A stretch of 64,000 bases of DNA, from assembly GCF_017565645.3 (NCBI RefSeq), contig NZ_CP086136.1, positions 5,811,501 through 5,875,500 of the forward strand, read 5' to 3'. The position numbers and the translations under genes are program-made. Below, in pieces: positions 58,263 to 64,000 of the stretch. The DNA is from Bradyrhizobium barranii subsp. barranii. Lineage in GTDB: Bacteria > Pseudomonadota > Alphaproteobacteria > Rhizobiales > Xanthobacteraceae. The first letter of the stretch is position 1, and the number at the start of each line of letters is the position of its first letter. The notes beneath the pieces were generated by a model. The model was given only the letters and a program-made list of their open reading frames with translations, was not told the DNA's origin and did not search any database.

Positions 58263-59216
58263 CTACTCCGTCCGCCTGAGAAACGCGCCGAACGCGCGCG
58301 GGCCGTCGCCGGTCTTGACCTCGCCAATCACCTTCAGCTCGGTGGCATCGATGATGCTCAATGTGTTGCTCTCCCAGCAGGCGACGATGATGCGCTTGCC
58401 GTCGGCGGTCGCATTGATGCCTTCGGGATAGTCGCCGACATTGATCCGCTTGACCGGCTTCAGCGTCGCCAGGTCGAACACGCTGACGGTGCCGCCATAC
58501 TGGTCGGTGACGAAGCCGCGCCCTTGCGTCAGCGCTACCGCATAGGGACGCATCCCGACCGGCACGCGGCCGATCTCGTGGCTCGCGGCGATGTCGATCA
58601 CCGAGACGTCGTTGGAGCCGACATTGGCGGTGTAGGCGCGTTTTCCCTCGGCATCGATGGTGACGCCGAACGGACGGGTGCCGACCTTGATAATCGCCCT
58701 GCGCTCACGCGTCGCGGTATCGACCACCGAGACGCTGTCGTCGTCGCGGTCCGCCGAGAGCAGCAGCCTGCCATCAGGCGTCACAGCAAGGCCGGACGGG
58801 GATGCGCCGACCGCGATGCTGGCCGTGATACTGCGCGAGGCCGTATCGATCACCCGCACCGCCGCCGCATACCAGTCCGCGACGTAGACCGTCTTGCCAT
58901 CGGGCGTCACGGCAATGCCGAGCGGCCCGCCGCCGACCTCGATCCGCCCCGAGACCTGCCGCGTTGCGGCGTCGACCACGGTCACCGCCTTGGCGTCGGG
59001 GCTCGTCACATAGGCAAAGCGCCCGTCCGCGCTGACGGCCACGCCGGCCGGCTTGCCCCCGATCGGGATGGTCGCGACGCTGCGCGATGTCGCGAGGTCC
59101 ACGACCATCAGATCGTCGCTGAGCTGGTTGGTGACGAATGCCTCTTCGGCGGACGCGCCGCCAATACTGGCAGCGCAGAGGCTGGCGGCGAGCGCCGCCA
59201 GGATCCCCGCCCGCAC
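58263..59216 (-). CDS. Exported YncE-like beta-propeller protein
   Basis: Protein of 317 aa from GTG 59216. Signal peptide MRAGILAALAASLCAASIGG is cleaved near ASAEE. Seven repeats of ~42 residues follow the YVTN pattern, each with V-S-A-D-G-R-F-A-Y-V-T-like strands and V-V-D-T-A-T-like ends (for example GIAVTPDGKTVYVADWY). The propeller fold binds ligand or DNA in relatives such as YncE. The gene overlaps with the SRPBCC gene's end by proximity (2 bp apart), so they are co-transcribed. Confidence 0.85.
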   Translation of the reverse strand: MRAGILAALAASLCAASIGGASAEEAFVTNQLSDDLMVVDLATSRSVATIPIGGKPAGVAVSADGRFAYVTSPDAKAVTVVDAATRQVSGRIEVGGGPLGIAVTPDGKTVYVADWYAAAVRVIDTASRSITASIAVGASPSGLAVTPDGRLLLSADRDDDSVSVVDTATRERRAIIKVGTRPFGVTIDAEGKRAYTANVGSNDVSVIDIAASHEIGRVPVGMRPYAVALTQGRGFVTDQYGGTVSVFDLATLKPVKRINVGDYPEGINATADGKRIIVACWESNTLSIIDATELKVIGEVKTGDGPRAFGAFLRRTE

Positions 59217-59218
59217 GG

Positions 59219-59788
59219 TCAGCTTCCGCTCTCGATCTTCTTCTTCAGCGCTTCGAGCCCAGCCTGATAGAGCCCCTTCACCGCCTTCACCGCGGCCTCG
59301 TCGCTCAGCTCAGGCGGCGGATCGTTGTTGGGGAAGCCGCGGTAGAACGCGCCCGCCCATTCCAGCGTCGCGCCCTTGCCGTCGGCGCTCGGCGTCACCG
59401 TCAGCGTCGAGGAATAATTGGTGACCGGCAGCACCTTCACGTCCACCTTGGTGATCCGGTAGGAATAGGTCATCGCGGCAGCGTCGAACTTGTAGAGTTC
59501 CTCATCGACGGTGGCGCCTCCCGTCAGGGTCAGCCGCCGCGTCGCTTCGATCTCATTGCCCTTCTCGCCCTCGGTCTTGGTAACAGGCGGGAGCCAGCTC
59601 ATGTCCTGGAAATTGCCGATCGCGGCCCACACCTTGGCCGGCGGCGCATTGATCTCGATGGATTCGCGCACCTTCTGCCGGGTCGGCCCATGTGCCCAGG
59701 CCGGGCCAAACGCCGCCGTCAAAGCCACCGCGCCCGCGGCAGTCAGCACCGCGCCCATGACCATGCGCCGTCCAATCGTCACCCTCAT
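59219..59788 (-). CDS. Exported SRPBCC-family protein
   Basis: Protein of 189 aa with a basic N-terminus and signal-like segment (MVMGAVLTAAGAVALTAAFG). The SRPBCC/START-like domain begins RESIEINAPPAKVWAAIGNF and contains LTLTGGATVDEELYKFDAAA and YRITKVDVKVLP. It probably binds a hydrophobic ligand in the periplasm. It is the first gene of a pair with the YncE-like propeller; pairs of this type occur in PQQ/lanthanide methylotrophy clusters of rhizobia, but none of those genes is nearby. Confidence 0.8.
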   Translation of the reverse strand: MRVTIGRRMVMGAVLTAAGAVALTAAFGPAWAHGPTRQKVRESIEINAPPAKVWAAIGNFQDMSWLPPVTKTEGEKGNEIEATRRLTLTGGATVDEELYKFDAAAMTYSYRITKVDVKVLPVTNYSSTLTVTPSADGKGATLEWAGAFYRGFPNNDPPPELSDEAAVKAVKGLYQAGLEALKKKIESGS

Positions 59789-60324
59789 CTCGTTTCCTCA
59801 TGCGTCTCGTGGATCGTGCGCGACTTGAGGCGCGCTGAGATCATGGTAGCGCATTTTGCGGCCGAGGGGAGACCTGTTCGTGGCGGCGTTGCGGCGCGCG
59901 CTCGCGCGTCCCACAACCACCCATTGCGCTGCCCGGCGAGCAAAACACCCAATGGGCGGGTCAACCACACCACGCAGAAATAATTCTCTTTATCCGTATT
60001 TCGGATTATCGTATAGAAAGCCACCCCGAGCCGAGGGGCGTTATCGCGATCGTCACGACACGCGGGATGGGACGTGGTGGACGCAGCCAGCATCGGCGCG
60101 AAGGTGGTTTGCAGGGCGGGCAACCGTGAGCGAACGCCGCGCGCACACGACCGGTGCAGCCTGTGTACGGTAAAACCGTGCCGTCCTGGCGCCCGGAGCC
60201 TGTGCGCCAAGTCTTGCGGTGATGTGGCGGCCCGACCGGGCGCGCACATCGGTCATCCGCAAGGTGACGGGGGCAATAGTGCATCGCTCCCCGGGGAGAG
60301 CTCGGCATAAGCCGTAAAACCACT

Positions 60325-60437
60325 GCGCAGGGAAGGCCGGATGTTTGGCTTCACCTGTATGCCACTGTGCAAACTTCGTAGCGCAATTTCCGCACAGTGG
60401 ACCGCGGGTGCCAGCCGGCACCCGGCCTTCCCTGCGC
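60325..60437. repeat. Structured dispersed repeat
   Basis: GCGCAGGGAAGGCCGG (60325-60340) pairs with CCGGCCTTCCCTGCGC (60422-60437). Inside are a second inverted pair (CCACTGTGC 60362-60370 / GCACAGTGG 60392-60400) and a third (GGGTGC / GGCACCC). The gene-free stretch 59789-60637 otherwise shows only short repeat-like segments and no convincing gene. Confidence 0.75.
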
Positions 60438-60550
60438 CCTCGGCACTTTTGGGGGCGGTGACCACAGCAAAGCTCGGGCGCAGTAGGCCGCGAGAACGAG
60501 AAGCCGCGTGTGCGATCTGGATAGGATGCGAGATGAATTCAGCTCTCGTG

Positions 60551-60599
60551 CCCCGGACGCAGCGCAGCGCCCCTTCGGCGATGCGCTGCAGAGCCGGGG
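60551..60599. repeat. GC-rich palindromic repeat
   Basis: CCCCGG and CCGGGG outer arms with GCAGCGCA and TGCGCTGC inner arms. The same element is familiar from many Bradyrhizobium intergenic regions and gives rise to spurious gene calls. Confidence 0.65.
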
Positions 60600-60637
60600 C
60601 CCATGCATCAGCGAGTGCCGTGGGAGCGCGCCCTCGC

Positions 60638-61405
60638 CTACTCCGCCAGTGTCGCCTCCACGAACCCGCGCGGATCGTCACAGAATTCGCGCATCACCCG
60701 GTAATAATCGGTTTGCTCCACCGTCGTCGGCTCCAGGCCGTATTTGCCCAACCGCAACAGTCTCGCGTTTGGATAGGCCATCAGCAGAGGCGCATGGGTT
60801 GCCATGATGACCTGGCAGATGCGGGACTCGTCCATGCGTCGCAAGAGCTTCAGGAATTCGATCTGACGCGCCGGCGACAGCGCCGATTCCGGTTCGTCGA
60901 AGATGAAGATGCCCTGGCGCTGGCAGCGCTCTTCGAAGAAGCGCAGAAAACCTTCGCCATGGGAATGCGACAGGAAGTCGGGGCCGGCCTGGCCGGCATC
61001 ACGTGCGGCCTTGTCGAGATATCGCGCCACCGAGAAAAAACTCTCGGCGCGAAAAAACCAGCCGTTGGTGATCTTCGGCAGCCAGCTTGCGCGCAAAGCC
61101 CTGGAGAGCTGGCCGCCCATCTTCTCCCGCGCTTCGGAATGGTCGACGGGCATGTAGCCCTTGCCTCCACCCGCATCGTCGTAGCCGGCAAGCGCTGCGA
61201 TACCCTCGAGGATCGTCGACTTCCCGGTGCCATTCTCTCCGACGACGATCGTGACGGCGGCGTCGAAGTTGAGCTCGAAATCATCCGGAAAAATGGGCAG
61301 GCAAAACGGATAAGCCTCGCGATCGCGAACTTGCGACGGATCGAGCCAGACCCGCTTCAGATACGGCGCCGGCAGGTTGATGGTGCGATTGCTTCGTCGG
61401 CTCAT
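60638..61405 (-). CDS. AAA-type ATPase (ABC-class, COG3910-like)
   Basis: Protein of 255 aa from ATG 61405. Walker A is VVGENGTGKST, the ABC-like region and Walker B IFIFDEPESALS follow, and the switch His is in MATHAPLL. The C-terminal half shows LLRLGKYGLEPTTVEQTDYY. COG3910-type proteins are single-gene predicted ATPases of unknown function, related to SMC/Rad50-like heads but without coiled coils. No neighbour shares its strand, so no system can be inferred. Confidence 0.82.
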   Translation of the reverse strand: MSRRSNRTINLPAPYLKRVWLDPSQVRDREAYPFCLPIFPDDFELNFDAAVTIVVGENGTGKSTILEGIAALAGYDDAGGGKGYMPVDHSEAREKMGGQLSRALRASWLPKITNGWFFRAESFFSVARYLDKAARDAGQAGPDFLSHSHGEGFLRFFEERCQRQGIFIFDEPESALSPARQIEFLKLLRRMDESRICQVIMATHAPLLMAYPNARLLRLGKYGLEPTTVEQTDYYRVMREFCDDPRGFVEATLAE

Positions 61406-61670
61406 GCTCTGCTTCCAACCCACTCCGGTCGATATTTCGACTGGAACATATCAGGAACACAATCCTCGCGAAAGCAGCACCTGAGAAACATACAGCAACA
61501 AAACCCGGCACGCGTCACTTGGACGCAAATTAAAACCTAAGATTGCAGAAAAGAATCGCCTTAAGAAAACGTTGCTGCGAGACAGCTTGCTGGCATGAGG
61601 CCAGCCCCCACCCCGCGACCCGGCAATGATTGACGGAAGTCCAGGACCGTAGAGCCGCGAGGAATGCGCG

Positions 61671-63743
61671 ATGGTATCAACGTATTTCAGCTACAACTAC
61701 ATTGCGCACCATCTCAAGCAGTCCCTGACGCGGGTTGAACAGCAACCCGATGTCGCGCGAGAATCCGCCTATTACAAAGCCAACATTGGCAAGGTGCGGA
61801 CCGTCGATGATCTTATGAAAGATTATCGCCTGTATCATTATGCGATGAAGGCATATGGCCTGGAAGACATGGCCTACGCCAAGGCTTTCATGAAGAAGGT
61901 GCTGGAGAGCGACCTCTCCGACCCAAAGAGCTTCGTCAACAAGTTGGTAGACAAGCGCTACCGGGAGTTTGCCGCGGCATTCTCCTTCAATGGCAGTGCC
62001 ACGCCAGTTGCGCAATCGGGAGACCAGACCGACGAGATGATCGGTCTGTACACGACGACCAAGAAGAGCCAGGTCGATGCGCTTGCCGTAGACTCGAATT
62101 ACTACAGCGCTGAAATCGGCAAGATCAGCAGTGCAGACCAACTCCTGAACAACGACCGTCTTCGCAACTATGTCTACTCGGCATACGGGATCGATCAAAG
62201 CAAGTGGCCGGGTGACACGATAAGTCAGGTCTTGCGCAGCGATCCGTCCGATCCAAACAGCTACGTCAACACCACCTTCGCTTCTCAGTTGACCGGCCTC
62301 AATGCCCAGCTTGTTCAAGCCAAATCGGACGCCAGCGCCGCTGATCTAAAGATAACCGGTTACAAGGCCCAACTATCGCAACCGGGCGCCGACGTGACCC
62401 AGTTGAACATCCAGATCCTGGTCGAAAAAAGTCACCTGGAGTCATATACGAAAAGCATTTCTAGCCTCAGTGACCAGATAGCGACGATTGGCGGGTTTGT
62501 AGACCTGGCCGGCGCGTTCGAGTTCTCGCCCGACGGGTCGCTTCCGTCAGGCGTGTCCGCCCAGACTGCCGCAAATGTCGCGATCACGAAAAAGCGGTTC
62601 GACGACAGCAAGGCCGCCGTCTATTCGGCGGCAAGCCCGATATACGAAGCTTTGGCGATCAAGCAATTCAGAACGGACCTCAGCAAGATCAATTCAGTCC
62701 AGGCGTTCGTATCGACACCTGGCGTGTATGATTTTGCGCTGGGCGCCGTCGGCCTCGATCCCGGAATGGTCTCGAAGGCGACGATCAAGGCAGTCCTCGA
62801 AAGCGACGTCAACGACCCCAAGAGCTACGTCTATACCCTCAAGGACAATCGGTACGTAGAGCTCGCACGCGCCTTCAACTTCGACGCAAAAGGCAATCTG
62901 ACGACCCCCTTGGTGGCTCAAGACTCGGCTCAGGTCCTCCAGATCGCGAGGGAATACGTCATTGCCGCGCTGAAACAGGCAAGCCCTCAGCAGGAGAAGG
63001 CAATTCGGGCACTAGCCACGAAAGATGCGACGGCTTATCAAGAGGCAATCGCAGGCATCGACAGCGTTTCCGAGCTTCTCGCAAACAGGCCGATGGTCGA
63101 TTTCATTCTCTTGGCCAAGGGTTTGGACCCTAAGAAGGTCAGCACCGAATTTCTCAAGAAGATCTTCAGCTCCGACCTGAACAACCCAAAGAGCTTCGCG
63201 AACACGCAGAGCGATCCTCGCTTTGCCGAAATCGTTGCGTCGTTCAACTTCGACAGCAAGGGCAACGTCGCGCGCCTCCCGATGATGGGTCCTCAGAAGA
63301 GAGATCAATTCCGGGAAACACAGGCGAACTATCTCCAGCAAAGCCTGGAGCAGCAGCAGGGGGATACGAATCCCGGCGTACGCCTTGCGCTCTATTTCCA
63401 GCGAAAGGCGGGAGAAATCACGTCCGCATACGACATCCTTGCCGACAAGGCTCTTTCAGAGGTGTTCAGAACCACCTTCGATTTGCCTGACTCGATGGCC
63501 TCGATGCAGATCGATCAGCAAGCCAAGGTCGTGGACAAATTCATGAAGATCAAGGATCTTTCCGATCCGGCGAAGGTTGAAAAACTGTTGAGCCGGTTCT
63601 CCGCCATGTATGACGTCAGAAACGGCGAGAGCATCGGCCAGGGTCAATCTCCCTTGCTCAACCTCTTTCAAGGATCGAGCTCGGGCATATCAGGGATAAG
63701 TGAATCCACGTTCTTGGCCATCGCCAAGCTGCGTGCTCACTGA
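61671..63743 (+). CDS. DUF1217 repeat protein
   Basis: Protein of 690 aa; ATG 61671 follows GAGGA. About five repeats of ~75 residues are seen (near residues 33-108, 144-210, 325-405, 460-535 and 575-645), each with a pattern like SAYGLDxxxxSKxxIKKVLESDLSDPKSFVN, then ARAFNF and a turn. Between repeats 2 and 3 lies a coiled-coil-like stretch (AQLVQAKSDASAADLKI). DUF1217 proteins are linked to flagella in rhizobia, but no flagellar gene is in the window. No signal peptide is present. Confidence 0.8.
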   Translation: MVSTYFSYNYIAHHLKQSLTRVEQQPDVARESAYYKANIGKVRTVDDLMKDYRLYHYAMKAYGLEDMAYAKAFMKKVLESDLSDPKSFVNKLVDKRYREFAAAFSFNGSATPVAQSGDQTDEMIGLYTTTKKSQVDALAVDSNYYSAEIGKISSADQLLNNDRLRNYVYSAYGIDQSKWPGDTISQVLRSDPSDPNSYVNTTFASQLTGLNAQLVQAKSDASAADLKITGYKAQLSQPGADVTQLNIQILVEKSHLESYTKSISSLSDQIATIGGFVDLAGAFEFSPDGSLPSGVSAQTAANVAITKKRFDDSKAAVYSAASPIYEALAIKQFRTDLSKINSVQAFVSTPGVYDFALGAVGLDPGMVSKATIKAVLESDVNDPKSYVYTLKDNRYVELARAFNFDAKGNLTTPLVAQDSAQVLQIAREYVIAALKQASPQQEKAIRALATKDATAYQEAIAGIDSVSELLANRPMVDFILLAKGLDPKKVSTEFLKKIFSSDLNNPKSFANTQSDPRFAEIVASFNFDSKGNVARLPMMGPQKRDQFRETQANYLQQSLEQQQGDTNPGVRLALYFQRKAGEITSAYDILADKALSEVFRTTFDLPDSMASMQIDQQAKVVDKFMKIKDLSDPAKVEKLLSRFSAMYDVRNGESIGQGQSPLLNLFQGSSSGISGISESTFLAIAKLRAH

Positions 63744-63759
63744 TGATCGCTCGCCGGTA

Positions 63760-64000
63760 CTAGCCCAACACCTCGAGCACCAGTTCCATGGTCATCAGCA
63801 CGGGATTATCCCCACGGATCAGACGGCCCTCCGCAATGCCGCCAGTGTAGTCGATCAGGGCAATGTCGAGCGCCGCCTCCGGTGCGCCCGAACTGCCCTG
63901 TACGATCGTCCCCGCTGTCACGGCGAGCTCGGTCGCGAACGGCTCGGTCACCCCGCCATGGGTGAAGCGCGCGCCGATGGTCGAACCGACGCCGCCGTGA
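63760..64000 (-). CDS. Partial C-terminus of an unidentified protein
   Basis: The minus-strand frame is open from the right edge of the window to a stop at 63760, so its start lies outside. The visible ~79 residues include GSTIGARFTHGGVTEPFATE and then SGAPEAALDIALIDYTGGIA and end VLMTMELVLEVLG. The Gly-rich and acidic pattern suggests an enzyme tail, but I could not assign a family. It is convergent with the DUF1217 gene. Confidence 0.55.
   Translation of the reverse strand, partial: HGGVGSTIGARFTHGGVTEPFATELAVTAGTIVQGSSGAPEAALDIALIDYTGGIAEGRLIRGDNPVLMTMELVLEVLG

Noticed and set aside
60053..61540. Several frames over the repeat-rich gap and the ATPase (for example 60341-61540).
   Set aside because: They lie within dispersed repeats or antisense to the ATPase and lack coding character.

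Overview
The window looks like chromosomal DNA of a Bradyrhizobium-type alphaproteobacterium (Nitrobacteraceae, Hyphomicrobiales). This rests on high GC, the Bradyrhizobium-style Omp31-like porins, the housekeeping order tgt / asd / queA / cyclophilins / coaD / gyrA / ssb / uvrA, LexA boxes of the alphaproteobacterial GTTC-N7-GTTC type, and several short dispersed repeats typical of the genus. Assignment is by recognition only; no search was run.

Region 1 (1-2.6 kb) is the end of an integrated element: a partial protein with duplicated DNA-binding-like repeats, an excisionase-like protein, a tyrosine integrase and a 3' fragment of a tRNA-Lys(TTT) gene, which is the likely att site. Region 2 (2.6-11.8 kb) is loosely packed with small exported or hypothetical proteins, a 229-bp direct duplication, a Nudix hydrolase, an AI-2E-family permease, one porin and a zinc-ribbon protein. 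Region 3 (12-20.7 kb) has acetoacetyl-CoA synthetase, small secreted proteins, a formyltransferase-like protein, a Rid-family protein, a DMT permease and a caspase-like exported protein.

Region 4 (20.7-26.3 kb) is a self-contained catabolic locus: a LysR regulator divergent from an N-methyltryptophan/sarcosine-oxidase-like flavoenzyme and a complete polar amino-acid ABC transporter. Region 5 (26.3-37 kb) holds cysK with an orphan BrnA-like antitoxin, tgt, a patatin lipoprotein and TetR regulator with matching palindromic operators, asd behind a threonine-rich leader peptide and attenuator, queA, two cyclophilins and coaD.

Region 6 (37-43.6 kb) concerns ion uptake. The kup potassium transporter and the TonB-dependent siderophore receptor are each broken by one frameshift: an apparent 10-bp deletion in kup and a 16-bp tandem duplication in the receptor. 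The receptor is followed by a PepSY membrane protein and a small membrane protein. Region 7 (43.6-56 kb) has gyrA, a DUF2306 membrane protein and ssb, then five tandem porin paralogues, then uvrA. ssb and uvrA each keep their own LexA box, so the porin array sits between two SOS genes. Region 8 (56-64 kb) has a HAD phosphatase, a nucleoside-hydrolase-like protein, a YncE/SRPBCC exported pair, a repeat-rich gap, an AAA ATPase, a DUF1217 protein with about five repeats, and a partial gene at the right edge.

No CRISPR array, rRNA gene or complete tRNA gene was seen. No clearly new multi-gene system stands out. The strongest leads are the asd attenuator, the TetR operator pair, the tandem-duplication frameshift and the porin array.
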